A stretch of 64,000 bases of DNA from Symbiodinium natans (lineage: Eukaryota; Sar; Dinophyceae; Suessiales; Symbiodiniaceae), in NCBI GenBank assembly GCA_905221605.1, contig CAJNDS010002086.1:1-64000 (forward strand), given 5' to 3'. Below are positions 21,801-32,906 of the stretch, one piece after another. The notes below the pieces were generated by a model, which worked only from the letters and a program-made list of their open reading frames with translations, did not search any database and was not told the DNA's origin. The position numbers were made by a program, and so were the translations under genes. Position 1 is the first letter of the stretch; each line of letters opens with the position of its first letter.

Positions 21801-24800
21801 CCCCCCCCCCCCCCCCAACCCCCCCCCCAACTTGCTGTTTATACGTACATGCACACTCATGCAGACCTTTTCAAGCTCACCGCGCAGTCCCACAAAGAAA
21901 GGAATGCGCCAAGTGCGAGGCATCGGGAGGCATCGAAGATGAATCTGACCTCTGGCCTTGTCGAAATTTCGCAGGGCTCGACTCCACAATCCGGAACTCA
22001 AGCCTTGACGGTGTAGGGTTTAGGGTTTAGGGTTTAGGGTTTAGGGTTTAGGGTTTAGGGTTTAGGGTTTAGGGTTTAGGGTTAGGGTTTAGGGTGCCTG
22101 TATCCGCTTCGTTGACGCTGTGGATCGCGCCAGCTAGCTCCCAACACGAAGACCAGGAAATCCGCCTGGCCCCTTGAATCCCTTGAAGCCATAAGACATG
22201 GGGTCACCCGAAACCCGAAACCCGAAACCCTAAACCCTAAACCCTAAACCCTAAACCCTAAACCCGAAAGGTACTTTCAACTGTTCCCCCGCTGCTGAGG
22301 CCGGCTTCCCTGCTCAGAGGAGGTTTGGGCCGCTCGTGGTGAGGATCGGCCTTGGGGTTTAGGGTTTAGGGTTTAGGGTTTAGGGTTTAGGGTTTAGGGT
22401 TTAGGGTTTAGGGTTTAGGGTTTAGGGTTTAGGGAGTTTAGGGCTTAGGGAGTTTAGGGTTTAGGGAGTTTAGGGTTTAGGGAGTTTAGGGTTTAGGGTT
22501 TAGGGTTTAGGGTGCTCGTTAAGTTTAAGGGGCTCGGGGAGTCCGAGGGCGGGTTCTAACGTGCCCCCCCACACCGCCTTCAACCAGTTTTTGAGTACTC
22601 TTAGAGAGAACATCCCAGGTAGCTCCAGCACAGGCATCCTACATGGTTTTCCTACATCTTCGCTGAGAGCTTCAAGCCCTGTTCCTTTGAATTGACCAGG
22701 GCCCCACACTCTTCGAATGTTCGACTGCCTTCTTGCACAAGCGATATGAAGCCGACCAAAATCACCTACAATCAAACCACGACAAGCTACGACGCTGGGA
22801 CGCTGCTCGCCCGTAGCAAGAGTTTTGCTAGGTGGACTGCTGGCAAATCCTTTAGGCTCCCCCACTCCCCTGACCCCCCTCCATCAGCGACCCTCCATCA
22901 GCGAAAAAGCAGCCAGCTTAGTCGTTAGCTTCTTTTTCACAACAAAGCAACTCTTCTCGCCTGGGTCTTTCCCCTGAACAGCCTGAATTCGGTGCACTTC
23001 TGAAGGTGAAACGGAGCACACTATGACCTCCCCCCTTGGGATGCTCCCCCTTATACAAACACTCCTTCATAGGGAATATGTTTTCCGAAGTGTGCCTTCG
23101 GTGGCCGCCGAAGGCGTCTCTGCGAGTCGGAGCTTTTAGCTGCCTTGCCTGTGAGAGAGAGAGAGGAAAATTCATGGGGGTACTAGAATCCCTATTCATG
23201 ACTGTTCATCCGAAACCAGGAGTTTAGACCGCGCCCGAACTGCGAACCCTTTGGCAGGCACTTTGCGAGCTGGGGCGCTTCGAAGAGGCCCTGGACAGCC
23301 AGCGCCGCGCGACAGCTCTGAGGTATTTAGGGTGTAGGGGTTAGGGTTAGGTGTTGCGCAGATACAGGTGATCGGGTGTGCTTGAGTGGGTTCGTTTAAC
23401 ATTCGGGGGGGGGGGGGGGTGCGACGGTTAAGCTGTGGGTTGTGGATGCCTTTGCTTTCAGGCGTTGCAGGGCCTAGAGTTCAGAGTCTGAGGTCTGGGT
23501 GAGTATGGATTGTTGCTGCTGTTTTGTGCGTGGCGTTGGGACACATTGAGCAGCGTAGTCCCACTGAAGCCCAAAAGAAAGCCCTCCAGTCCTAACAGCT
23601 GCAAAGCCTAGAACCTTAACATCCCTGAGTTCCATCATTCTGCAACGCTACGATGTTGGAACCCTCAAGCTGAAGATCCATGAGCCGAGTTGAGGACTCA
23701 ATGGAGATTCCAGTTGAATTTTTGTTGCCTGAGAGCCACTCCTGTCTTCCACCCATGGTGGGCAGGGCAGGATGTAGATGCCTTTCACGCTTGATGGCGC
23801 TTCGGTGAGAATAGAATTTACCTGGGCGTACATCCATGCGTCCGCGGAAAAAGGCTTGAGGATGTTCTGGAAGGTCGGGGCCTCTCAGGGGCCTCCCACA
23901 GGGCCGTGGATCCATGAGACCTGCCTAGCACCAAACGCCCTGTAACCCCAACCTTCAGACCCGTCTGGGAGCCCCCTTGCTGGACGGCTCAGAAACCTTG
24001 ACGCTCTGGAAATCCCCCGAAATTCACTCGAGGCCTTTGCCACCCCTGGCCTTTGCCCCAACCTCTCAACGCAAGAAACAAAAGAGAGCCCCTGGGGGCT
24101 CCTGCAAGCCCTAAACCCTGCTTCGAGACCGTCCGAGTGACTGTTTGCCAAAACCCTAAACGGCCCTAAACCCTTAACCCTAAACCCTAAACCCGAAACC
24201 CTAAACCCTAAACCGACACTAGAAGGGTTAAACAAAAAAGCTAAACCTTGCCTCGCCCTGTTTGTCCGTGTGTGAGCCATTACGCCCTAAACCCGCCAAC
24301 TTTATCTATCTTTCGGGGTGCCACTGCTTGCGCTCACAAGGCAAGGCCATTGACCTGTGCTCCGGGCCCGATCCGGGCTTACTGCGGCTTGGAGTTAACT
24401 TACTGAGCAAGCACTGAAGTGAGCTCCAGGCGAAGGGATTTTTAAGAGATTCACCCAGGATTGACCTATCTCCTGGGCTGTGTATTCAGCGAATCCGAAA
24501 ATCCTAAGCTAAGCCCTTGCATGATGGGGCCCGCGCTTGCCAGATCCGCATGTACAGGGTTTAAGCTATTGCTTGTTTAAGATAGAGTCAGGAGTGGCCC
24601 ACTGCAGAAAGTACGCATACACGTACACATGCACATACACATACATATATAGCATTTACATGAAGACACATACTTTTTTTTGATTCTATGATCCCGGTTC
24701 GCGGTTCGCTGCTCCCCACCCAGAACCCTAAACAAACCGCCCTTAGAACCCAAAAAAAATCCCAATTCCTTGAACACTCCTAGACTTCATAAGAGTGGAT

Positions 24801-25060
24801 TTTAGGGCGTAAGCCCGTAACCCGATCCGAGGCCCCAAAACCCTGCAGGGAAGAGGGGGAGAAAGGAAGGGGGAGGGAGGTGAGAGTGGGAGGCCCCAAA
24901 GCCAAGATCCCTTGAATGCATTGGCTTCGCTCCATGCCACAACCCCTTGAATGACTTTCTCCGAGGTACAACGTGGCGTTGACATACGCCGGCATGGGCG
25001 ATGCTGACGGCTGTGGCAAAGCGTTGCAGAAAGCACTCGACGCGGACAGGATGCACCTGA
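18804..25060 (+). CDS. Gene C: tetratricopeptide-repeat (TPR) protein
   Basis: A dozen short exons spell consecutive TPR helices: LTEKAVATYKTL, ELEPACAEAWLNLGICLASQ, DEALDAMKKALAVDD, HYNLGLILDEMGSLG joined to MVNEAVESFTRAEA, GLLLLSEQ joined to RYSEALAAYDRAV, and ALCELGRFEEALDSQRRATAL joined to YNVALTYAGMGDADG. Several joins (20554-20906, 21403-21681, 23322-24966) are phase-consistent and complete a TPR across the splice, using GC and GT donors, which is strong evidence for one gene. TPR proteins are scaffolds for protein-protein contacts; I see no catalytic domain, so its partner and location are unknown. The 5' end could lie at 17.7 kb and the 3' end beyond 25.1 kb; a link to gene D cannot be excluded. 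Confidence 0.7.
18943..18983 (+). CDS. Gene C exon candidate
   Basis: Reads ELFRLALELTAAELKF after CGCCGAG; a GT donor at about 18983 would join in phase 0 to the exon at 19102. Confidence 0.5.
19102..19146 (+). CDS. Gene C TPR exon
   Basis: After CTGCCAG, reads DAGLTEKAVATYKTL; GT donor (an alternative end lies at 19153). Confidence 0.6.
19296..19322 (+). CDS. Gene C exon candidate
   Basis: After GTCCAG, reads AYSPDHPTR; GC donor. Very short, low support. Confidence 0.35.
19395..19467 (+). CDS. Gene C TPR exon
   Basis: After CTGTGAG, reads RITELEPACAEAWLNLGICL then ASQG, a TPR A-helix; a GA donor follows. Confidence 0.7.
20167..20236 (+). CDS. Gene C TPR exon
   Basis: After TGAAAG, reads DEALDAMKKALAVDDMQLAT, a TPR B-helix. 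End approximate. Confidence 0.65.
20389..20422 (+). CDS. Gene C TPR exon
   Basis: Reads LGDVYSMLME after GTTAG; GC donor candidate. Confidence 0.5.
20499..20554 (+). CDS. Gene C TPR exon
   Basis: After CCTGAG, reads YHDAHYNLGLILDEMGSL plus one base; the GC donor at 20555 joins in phase to 20906 to give SLGMVNEAVESF. Confidence 0.7.
20906..20984 (+). CDS. Gene C TPR exon
   Basis: After TCCGAG, reads MVNEAVESFTRAEACATEEK and onward. The 3' limit is approximate. Confidence 0.65.
21362..21403 (+). CDS. Gene C TPR exon
   Basis: After CCACAG, reads YSAAMGLLLLSEQ; GT donor, phase 2, completed by the G at 21681. Confidence 0.6.
21512..21606. mobile_element. F1 inverted-repeat element
   Basis: Family F1: left end GGGATGTTCCCCCTTATACT, inner ACAGTCCTTAATAGGGAT, mirrored on the right and ending GGGGGAACATCCC. 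This copy has a shortened left end and lies between gene C exons. Confidence 0.75.
21681..21750 (+). CDS. Gene C TPR exon
   Basis: After GCGCAG, reads YSEALAAYDRAVRNLDRYW. The donor is either GA at 21727 or a later one. Confidence 0.65.
22015..22092 (+). repeat. TTTAGGG array
   Basis: About 11 units. Confidence 0.9.
22352..22515 (+). repeat. TTTAGGG array with AGTTTAGGG spacer variants
   Basis: About 20 units; the middle part alternates with GAGTTTAGGG. Confidence 0.9.
23228..23322 (+). CDS. Gene C TPR exon
   Basis: After GTTTAG, reads APELRTLWQALCELGRFEEA and onward to RATAL; GT donor. Confidence 0.7.
24966..25060 (+). CDS. Gene C TPR exon
   Basis: After TCCGAG, reads YNVALTYAGMGDADGCGKAL and onward; joins the previous exon in phase (AG plus G). 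GA donor follows. Confidence 0.7.
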
Positions 25061-26429
25061 GATGAAGGAATTCTTGTATGTGAGCGAGCGAGAGAGAGAG
25101 AGAGAGAGAGAGAGGGTTGAAGTGTGCCGGGGCTTGCCAAAATAGTGGGTTCGGAGATAAGTGTTTACGAGAGCAGAAGACGAGGTCTTGAAGGCTCTAG
25201 ACGCCGTTTCAGCCGCCCTCCCCTAACAGTAAAGCAGCGCCAGCCTTCCCCGAATTGAAACGAGGGCAGGGGTGCGGGCAAAGGGAGTGAGGAGGGGCAA
25301 GTGGGTGGGGTGGCGCATGATCTGTAACTGACTTTTAACATGGTTTATGATAATCCATAAAACGCACTATCCTCACTTTGATTTGAAACGTTTTTGCGGG
25401 CGTTCTGCTGTTTTCTTTTGTCAGGAGGAAGCGGTCCATAGCAGGCAGCTTGTTGTCCATACAATAGGGCTTTTCTACAATGGAATCCGTTGCTAGTCAA
25501 GGTGCATTGCCATCCTGAACGACACCCAACCGCCAATATTCGTTGAGAAGGGATGAGTTAAGTGCCACTCATCTTGCAAAGTTGGTTTGGATGTCTGTGC
25601 TGATGTCTGTGCTGAAGGCAGGTAATGGCCATCGTCCAGAACTTCGATGGGGATGGCGAGCTCTTCGCACAGCGCCGACAGGAGCATTGTCAGACTAATG
25701 TGCGATCTGATTTTGTGATGCCTGGTAGGCTCCGCAGGTTTGTGGGCAACCTTCTATGACCTTCGACTCGCCCTGAACTCATGGAGAATCCAGGAAAGAA
25801 GGGCTTGCTGGCCTTACGCTGACAAGAATCTCCGAAGCCTTAGGAGCCCTTGAACTGCACGAACCGCCACTGCGCTCCAAAACCCGAGAAGCTGCCGCAT
25901 CTTAAGCCTTAGAACTCAAAACTCTTTTCGTGGGGAAGCTTTTCTGAGCTGGTTTTTCAGGATGAGGCTGCTTTCTTGACCCGGCGCTTGCAGGAGGCCG
26001 ACGGAGGCCACGCACGCATTCAGGGTTGAGGTCTTGTGCCAGTGGCCTCGCACAACATCTTAGTTGGGTCTAAGGTTTATATTAAGTTTGTATTAAGTTT
26101 TATATTACGTTTATATGAAGTTTATATGAAGTTTATATACCTTTAAAAACTGCGAGGAGCTTCAGAATTGCGAGGGTTTGGGGGCAATTGGGGATCGAGC
26201 TTCTTGCACCACAGCCCCATTGGCCCATGCGCTCCAGATTCCGAGCGGCGGCGCTGGCAGCGCCTTAAGGACAGGTAACCGCAGGCAAACTCTGATACGT
26301 TTGATTTCATGTTCGCGAGCTGGTTGAGGGCTCGTGGGAAAGGAGCGTTGCTCATAAGCGGTTGCTGTTGTTAGTTATGTGTTGTCATTGTCTTGTGCGG
26401 TGTCTAGTCGTTGAGATTGTCGTTGTGGT

Positions 26430-26630
26430 CGTCCGGTTGTTGGTTGGGGTGTGGGTTGTGAGGCTTTGGCTTTTTGTTGCTTGGTGGCTTGGTTGCTTGG
26501 TGGCTTGGTTGGTTGCTTGCTTGCTTGGTTTGGTAGTTGGTAGTTTGGTAGTTTGGTTGTTTGGTTGCTTGGTTGTTTGTTTGTTTGGTTGTTTGGTGGT
26601 TGTTATTTGTTTGTTTTTTTTGTTTTTGTT
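26430..26630. repeat. G/T-biased low-complexity tract
   Basis: About 200 bp whose + strand is almost only T and G (TTGG, TTGC and TTGT units). The long open frames on both strands across it are composition artefacts. Confidence 0.75.
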
Positions 26631-26821
26631 CGTTTTTCGGCGGCGACAGCGGTGTTCAGACGCTGTTGTCATGGAAACCCCATCACCAAACCACAGGCGC
26701 TGAGCCTTGAAACCCCCTCCCTAGCAGCGAACAAATCTCTGAACCCTAAAAACCCTGCAGTCGCGCTCAGCTGCTCAGATTCAGAGACAGCGCCCAGAGA
26801 ACTCTAAACCCCAAACTGTCG

Positions 26822-26920
26822 GACCCTAAACCCTAAACCCTAAACCCTAAACCCTAAACCCTAAACCCTAAACCCTAAACCCCTAACCCCTAACCCCTAA
26901 ACCCTAAACCCTAAACCCCT
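26822..26920 (-). repeat. CCCTAAA array
   Basis: About 13 units including CCCCTAA variants. Confidence 0.9.
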
Positions 26921-26978
26921 TGAGCCTGCTGAGCCCCTTGAGGAGGTTGTCACGGCGCTTCGGCAGCTCGAAGAGGCT
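26921..26978 (+). CDS. Exon candidate (gene C end or gene D start)
   Basis: Frame EPAEPLEEVVTALRQLEEAG, helical, ending against an F1 element at 26979. Confidence 0.4.
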
Positions 26979-27115
26979 GGGATGCTCCTCCTTATACTAA
27001 CAGCCCCGAATAGGGATTGGGGTCTAGGGTTTAGGGTTTAGGGTTTAGGGTTTAGGGTTATACTAGGGGGTACTACAATCCCTATTAAGGACTGTTCGTA
27101 TAAGGGGGCGCATCC
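26979..27115. mobile_element. F1 element interrupted by TTTAGGG array
   Basis: F1 ends are intact, but five telomere-type repeats sit at its centre (27023-27060). Confidence 0.8.
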
Positions 27116-28120
27116 GAACCTTAAAGCACTCAGGAGGTAGGTCTTGCCCCAAAGGCATCCTGGGGCGATAAGGGCTTCGTATGCCGCAGGGGTTTAGGGT
27201 TTGGGGTTTAGGGTTTAGGGTTTAGGGTTTGGGGTTGGGGGTTTAGGGTTTAGGGTTTAGGGCTTGGGCTTGTACTTCAAGCGTGCGTGTGGGCTTTCAA
27301 GGGGACTGATGGTTTTTAGATGCTCTGGTCCTCCGTGCAATCAGAAGTTTGAGCTGAGAGCCCAGGGGGCCTAACCGAGAGCCGAGAGCAGAGCATTTAA
27401 ATTTAGAGTTTAGGGTTTAGGGTTTCGGGTTTAGGGTTTAGGGTTTGCGGGGCCCAGGTCTTTGTGAAGGTGTAGCAGCGACTTAGCTTTGTTGTGACCA
27501 AGCCCCTGGTCCCCTCGTTCTTTGGTCCTCGGGTCCGATCCATTGGCAGCCAAACCGGAGTTTTTGTTCTAGTACACGAGCATCAACTTCCGGCGGACGC
27601 TGTCCCCCACCCACCCCCCCCCCCCCCCAAAAGAAGAAAAACCCAAAAAACAAAACGCGATAACAAAGCCAGGCCAAGCCTGTGAAATTAGTAAACACCA
27701 TCATGCAATGCCCCGATGCAGGCCATGCAAATGGGGGTGGGGGGGGGGGGTCTCATTGTGACGAAAGTTCACATGGAATGTTTGGGTTAACATCCCAAAA
27801 GCCAAACCACCGAATCACCGAACACTTTAATTGACGGGCGCCAAAAAGCATCTTCAAGCTAGCATTTGCAATCTGAAGCTAGGACTTTCTTCGGTCATAG
27901 ACTCACCAGGTTGTGAAGTTAAACCGTAAACCCTAAACCCAAAACCCTAAACCCTAAACCCTAAGAAACCCTAAACACCGAGCGGCAACTGGTCGGAATG
28001 TTGGGAGGATCCGGCCTGGCTGCGGGACCGCCTTTTGGACTCGGCCTCCGGCCGAAACCAGACGGCGCCACTGGGACATGATGTAGGGTTTAGGGTTTAG
28101 GGTTTAGGGTTTAGTTTAGG

Positions 28121-28207
28121 GTTGGGAATGTTCCCCCTTATATTAACAGTCCTTAATAGGGATTATAGTAGGGTGGGTACGAAAAACCCTATTAAGGAAT
28201 GCCCAAG
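28121..28207. mobile_element. F1 element
   Basis: Left end GGGAATGTTCCCCCTTATATT; the right arm is degraded after CCCTATTAAGGAATG. Confidence 0.7.
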
Positions 28208-28562
28208 GTTGGACGTTCAGGGGTGCCGAACCGTGTCGGAGCGGAAGTTGAGGAAGTGTCTCGCAGCTACTGAATTCCTTGTTCAGACACGCAATGGTAT
28301 GCAAGGCCTTAAGAGATGTCACGCCTGCTTCAAAGTGTCACTCATTCCAACCACGTCCGGACGTGACGGCGGGCTTTACGAAGCAGCTGAGGTATGGGAG
28401 CACCTGGATCGAGTCGTTTTGCCATCTGGCCGATGCTGGCAGTCTGTATTGCACCGGAACGGCGCCGCAGCAAATGGCCTCTTGGTTTTTGGGATGCCAT
28501 TTCCTGAGTCGCCCATGGTTCAGCTCCATAGTCTCGTTGTGGTTGCGTGGACGGTGACGTAG
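28190..28562 (+). CDS. Open frame upstream of methyltransferase, exon unclear
   Basis: An open + frame with a plausible stretch (LYEAAEVWEHLDRVVLPSGR). It could hold an upstream exon of gene D, but no splice limits or family match can be given. Confidence 0.25.
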
Positions 28563-28745
28563 CTGTGTGCCTCCTAGTGAGATGAATGTCGTAACGCCGT
28601 AACGAAGAAATAGAAGAGGTACTTCAAAGGCAACTGCCTAATGCCCGTATCGCCGCCCCCTACCCCCCCCTCCCGAACAATCCCAAAACCCTAAACCCTA
28701 AACCTCCCCAAGTCTCCTTCCCAAAGCTTGAAGATTCCACTACAG

Positions 28746-28856
28746 CTTAGTAGCTGGGTGGGTACACTTTACACTTTTTGGGATACTAAATCCCCTATAG
28801 AACTGAAAGTGTTATTGTTTTTTTTTTGGGGGGGGGTTATGAGCTCAGCAACTAAG
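28746..28856. mobile_element. F2 element, TSD ACAG
   Basis: CTTAGTAGCTGGGTGGGTAC to CAGCAACTAAG, flanked by ACAG on both sides. Confidence 0.75.
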
Positions 28857-29161
28857 ACAGACTAAACCCTGGAATCGCTTGGAGCTTCCACTGCAGGCCT
28901 CAGGCTTCAGGCCTTCGCGCTTCAGTCACTAGTCTGTAGCGCCGAGCAGCCAAGAAAAGTCAGCTTGCTGATTTTTTTTGGGATCCCCTGAACCCTGAAC
29001 CCTAAACCCTAAACCTTAAACCCTAAACCCTAAACCCTAAACCCTAAACCCTAAACCGTAAGGACTTCTCGAGGCCGCACTTCGCAGTCTTCCGAAGCGG
29101 CATAGGGTTGGACTTTGGCACAGAAGGAAAAAGGCCCCGAAGCCCACAATGTTCAAGGCTT

Positions 29162-29363
29162 GGGGTTTAGGGTTAGGGTTTAGGGTTTAGGGTTTAGGGT
29201 TTAGGGTTTAGGGTTTAGGGTTTAGGGTTTAGGGTTTAGGGTTTAGGGTTTAGGGTTTAGGGTTTAGGGTTAGGTTTAGGGTTTAGGGTTTAGGGTTTAG
29301 GGTTTAGGGTTTAGGGTTTAGGGTTTAGGGTTTAGGGTTTAGGGTTTAGGGTTTAGGGTTTAG
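29162..29363 (+). repeat. TTTAGGG array (~28 units), longest in window
   Basis: Almost perfect 7-mers with two slippage sites; it ends 16 bp before the SAM-motif exon of gene D. Confidence 0.95.
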
Positions 29364-29379
29364 AAGAAGTCCCCACCAG

Positions 29380-29460
29380 TGGCCGAGGTCGTTTTCGGCT
29401 CCAGCATTGGCTGGCAGTGCTTCCTGGGGCATCTCCACCTCGGGCCCCAGGGACTGGAAG
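29380..29460 (+). CDS. Gene D exon, SAM motif I
   Basis: After CCACCAG; AEVVFGSSIGWQCFLGHLHL, then GPQGLE; GT donor, phase 1. Confidence 0.6.
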
Positions 29461-32088
29461 GTGTAGGGTTTAGGGTTTAGGGTTTAGGGTTTAGGGTTTA
29501 GGGTTTAGGGTTTAGGGCATCGGAGTTGAGGAGGTTGGAGTTTACGATCTTTGCGAGAGTTGAGGGTGGGCAACAATGGGTTTAGGGTTTAGGGTTTAGG
29601 GGGGCTTACCGTGTGCATTTTTTGAACTTCGGGCTTCCTGGCCATTGAGGATGTTGAAGAGGTCTTCCTTGCCGACAACGTTTGAGGTCCATGTTCAGGG
29701 AACCCGCAGCCGAAGGTCCCCCCTGTGTGCGCCGCCGCTTTGTCCCACAGAGCCAGAGCGTGACTCCACCCTCGTAGAAAGCCGGTCCCAGCGTGTGGGA
29801 GGGGGAGTGGGGTGGGGGGAGTCCTCATTCTTTGTTGTAGCCCTTTCGTGGGTAGATTCGGATATGGATGGACCTTCCCAAACCCTGAAAGCCCCAGAGA
29901 CTGCTTCTTGGTCTGATGCCTCTGAAGGTATGCGCCGTGCCGAGGCTTCGAAATTCTCGCTTCGCAGGTCCAGGCGGCGCAGCGTCTGGCGGAGGATTCG
30001 TGAACAAAAGCCCCTAAACCCTAAACCCTAAACCCTAAACCCTAAACCCTAAACCCTAAACCCTAAACCCTAAACCCTAAACCCTAAACCCTAAACCCTA
30101 AACCCTAATTAGAAAGGTGCTGCATCAGCTAGGCGGGTGGCAAAACTCAGAAAGGTTCTTCCGGCAAGCTCTGGCCTTTCGAAGCCCGCTTTCTGAACCT
30201 TAGAACTTCGTGCTGGCTTGTGCGTGCATTGCAGCGTGTCATCGTGCCTCTTGTATCAAGCTTTTTTGATAGGTATGATGATAGGTGGTACTATAATCCC
30301 TATAAGGGACTGTTAGTATAAGGGGGAACATCCCATTCTAAGTGTCTTGAGCCATTATGCCTTGCACCCCTGCCAATGCCCCGAATCCCTAGAAGGAGAC
30401 TGGGTTGAAGCTGTGCCAGTTCGAAGACCACCCTGCATACCTTGAAGCCTTCAGAGCCTAGGGTTTAGGGTTTAGGGTTTAGGGTTTAGAGAGAGAGGGG
30501 TTTAGGGGTTCAGGGGTTTAGGGTTGAGGGTTTAGGGTTTAGGGTTTGGGGGTTTAGGGCTCAGGGTTCAGGGTTCCTTTTTTAAAATCGCAGGAGCTTG
30601 GCCTCGAGGACGGCGTGGAGTTTCGGTGCCAGGACGCCCTGGAAGCCGACGTGTCCGAAGCAGGTGCAGTGCATACGGGAGGGGGGGTGTTACAGTTTTG
30701 GGTTTAGGGTTTAGGGTTTAGGGTTGGGGGGTTAGGGTTTCGGGTTCTGGGGTTTAGGGTTAAGAGTCAGTCCTCTGACAAAAGGCTTTAGGGTTTAGGT
30801 AGGTGCTTCGATGGGGTGTGCACTCCAGGGATGGAAGTTTCCCCTTTTACTAGCAGTCCTTAATAGGGATTGTAAAAGGGGGTACTGTACTCCCTGTGAA
30901 GGACGGTTCGTATAAGGGCGAACATCCCAAGATATACTTGAAGGGACTCTCTGCACCCCAGGGAACAGGGGAGGCCGGACGGGACACCAGGCGAGCATTG
31001 TCGACTTAAAATCTAACAACCCCACACCGAGGCTGGGTAAAGAGACGGAAAGAATGCACACACACACACAAACACACACAGAGAGGAAAACGATAGAGAG
31101 CAACACCGCTCCGGTTATGCAAGCCATCGCAGAGTTCTTCGAGTGTTTTTTGTTTTTCCACGTCCGACTCCTTGGTTTTCGAAACCCTGGCACCCGAGAT
31201 TCCCAACGAGCCAAATCACTTCCGCTGACACCGGCGCAGACAACAAGGAAGAAGGTACGGCGTCCCAATAAACAGGCGATAATCATTGAACACTTATCGG
31301 GAGTATAGCAGAGCCCATAATTACTCCGAAAGCTCTGTTCTGCACTGTGCAACCAAGGTCTGGACTGAGCCTAAGTGTCTACCAATGGCAAGCGGAAACC
31401 CGATGGCCCCTGAAGGTTTACGACAATAGGGGACCCCTAATATATATACCACCAAATCGTAGGATTCCCCTTATTTTAGAGGGACCCCAATAAGGTACCC
31501 CCTATTTTCGTAACCCCCCTCCTCTCACCTCGAAGGCTTGGTGTGGTTAAACACCTACGCCTGGCCAGCCGAAGTCAAGCAGCGCGCCCTGGGCCAATGT
31601 GATCCGGTGATCGACCTCATGTGGGGGTTTAGGGTTTAGGGTTTAGGGTTTATGTTTGCCGGCAGCCTCCAAAGTCCGTTGCTCAAAAGGGTTTAGGGTT
31701 TAGGGTTTAGGGGTTGTTGTGGGGAGTTCAGGACTAAATGGTTTGTGGGTTGAGGGTGAGTGGTTTGCGAGCTCCAGACACTGAGAAAGGGTACAGTTTC
31801 GCACCGACGAACTCTGTGAGCGGCCCGCTTCAACGGAAGACAGCGAGCGAGAGAGAGAGAGAGAGAGAGAGAAGCGCTGGCCATCTCCCCTCCCGAGTTC
31901 TTGGTTCCCAAACGCGGCTGCGCATAGTGTGCGGGGGGGAGTTTTCCCCTCAAGCCCCAAGAAAGACAGCGGAGCGAGCACGAGAGCGAGCGGTTGGCCT
32001 GGCTCTCGTTGCGTTTAGGGACGGCGTGGATTCCATCGACCCAGGTGTCGCCCAGAAGCTTCTGCAGGAATTGCCTGAGGGCTCGCAG
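29380..32088 (+). CDS. Gene D: class I SAM-dependent methyltransferase domain (DOT1-like motif order)
   Basis: Five exons join in phase into one domain: motif I (AEVVFGSSIGWQCFLGHLHL), the acidic strand that follows (GFEILASQVQAAQRLAE), ELGLEDGVEFRCQDALEADV, SEAG joined to LVWLNTYAWPAEVKQR, and VAQKLLQELPEGSQ. The order Gly-rich loop, E-ending strand with a helix, D-A strand, aromatic/Asn strand (VWLNTYAWP) and a helix before E-L-P-x-G-S is that of class I methyltransferases and most like DOT1-type lysine methyltransferases, but the substrate is not established. Donors are GT, GA, GT and GC in turn. These exons also read open on the other strand, which initially suggests a reverse gene; the complete motif order decides for +. 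N- and C-terminal exons are not resolved. Confidence 0.6.
29945..29994 (+). CDS. Gene D exon, motif II
   Basis: After TGCCGAG; FEILASQVQAAQRLAE; GA donor (GAG then GATTCG), phase 0. Confidence 0.6.
30011..30110 (-). repeat. CCCTAAA array
   Basis: About 14 units, 17 bp after the gene D exon at 29945-29994. Confidence 0.95.
30283..30336. mobile_element. F1 half element
   Basis: Only the right arm is recognisable (CTATAAGGGACTGTTAGTAT, then AAGGGGGAACATCCC). Confidence 0.65.
30594..30663 (+). CDS. Gene D exon, acidic strand
   Basis: After ATCGCAG; ELGLEDGVEFRCQDALEADV, then SEA; GT donor, phase 1. Confidence 0.65.
30828..30931. mobile_element. F1 element
   Basis: Both arms present, from GGGATGGAAGTTTCCCC to GGGCGAACATCCC, with mutations. 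Confidence 0.75.
31415..31520. mobile_element. F7 inverted-repeat element
   Basis: Family F7: GGTTTACGACAATAGGGGAC...GGGACCCCAATAAGGTACCC...TTTTCGTAACCCCC. It lies just upstream of the gene D exon at 31536. Confidence 0.75.
31536..31592 (+). CDS. Gene D exon, VWLN motif
   Basis: After CTCGAAG; LVWLNTYAWPAEVKQRAL; GC donor, phase 1. It lies just after an F7 element. Confidence 0.65.
32045..32088 (+). CDS. Gene D exon
   Basis: After ACCCAG; VAQKLLQELPEGSQ; a GT follows, though the frame also stays open to 32124. Confidence 0.55.
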
Positions 32089-32356
32089 GTTGTGAGTTGC
32101 TCGGCAGCAAGAGTCACAGCCTAGACCGTCGGAGCTCAGGCATGTTTCACAAGGCTCTGAGAGTTTTTCGATTTTGGGGTAGGGCTTCCAACACGCAACA
32201 TGGCTCACAAGAGTGGAGATAGCCCTGCACTTGCAGTCCTGTAAAACTCTTCCATCGGATGCCTTCGATTGTGCGATGTGGTGTTCCTGGGTCTTTAGCA
32301 TACCCTAAACCCTAAACCCTAAACCTCTCTAACTATATATATAAACCCTAATGGGT

Positions 32357-32874
32357 TTCGTGGACGAAGGCACAAATATTCGTGGGCAAGGCACAAAAAT
32401 TCGTGGGCAAGGCACAAAAATTCGTGGACAAGGCACAAAATTCGTGGACAAGGCACATTTCGGATTTTTGGGCCCTTGGGCAAGGCTTAAATCCCCAAAA
32501 TGTGCCTTGCCCACGAATTTTTGTGCCTTGTCCACGAATTTTGTGCCTTGCCCACGAATATGTGTGCCTTTGCCCACGAAATTTTGTGCCTTGCCCACGA
32601 AGTTTCGGGCACGTAAATTGGTGGCAAGGCACAAATATTCGTGGACAAGGCACCAAAATTCGTGGGCAAGGCACAAAAATTCGTGGGCAAGGCACAAAAA
32701 GTCGTGGGCAAGGCACAAAAATTGGTGGGCAAGGCACAAAAACTCAAGGCACAAAAATTCGTGGGCAAGGCACAAAAATCGTGGGCAGGCACGAAAAATC
32801 GTGGGCAAGGCACCCCCACCCCCACCCCCCCCCACCCCCCGACCCCCCCCACCCCCCCCCCCACCCCACCCCCG

Positions 32875-32906
<32 letters not shown>

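Larger units (their letters stand above)
25061..26920. other. Region between genes C and D
   Basis: No firm exon. A weak candidate (EADGGHARIQ after TTGCAG) lies at 25994-26023. It also contains a GA microsatellite (25085-25115), AT-rich repeats of TTTATATTAAG type (26070-26140), a G/T-only tract (26430-26630) and the start of a CCCTAAA array at 26822. Confidence 0.45.

Noticed and set aside
26362-26807. Val/Leu-rich membrane-like and Thr/Lys-rich frames
   Set aside because: G/T-only low-complexity sequence; no splice context or family.
29380-30000. A reverse-strand gene (frames such as SLGPEVEMPQEALPANAGAE and EDLFNILNGQEARSS with good-looking splice sites)
   Set aside because: The + strand gives five phase-compatible exons in the motif order of a SAM methyltransferase; the reverse frames have no family signal.
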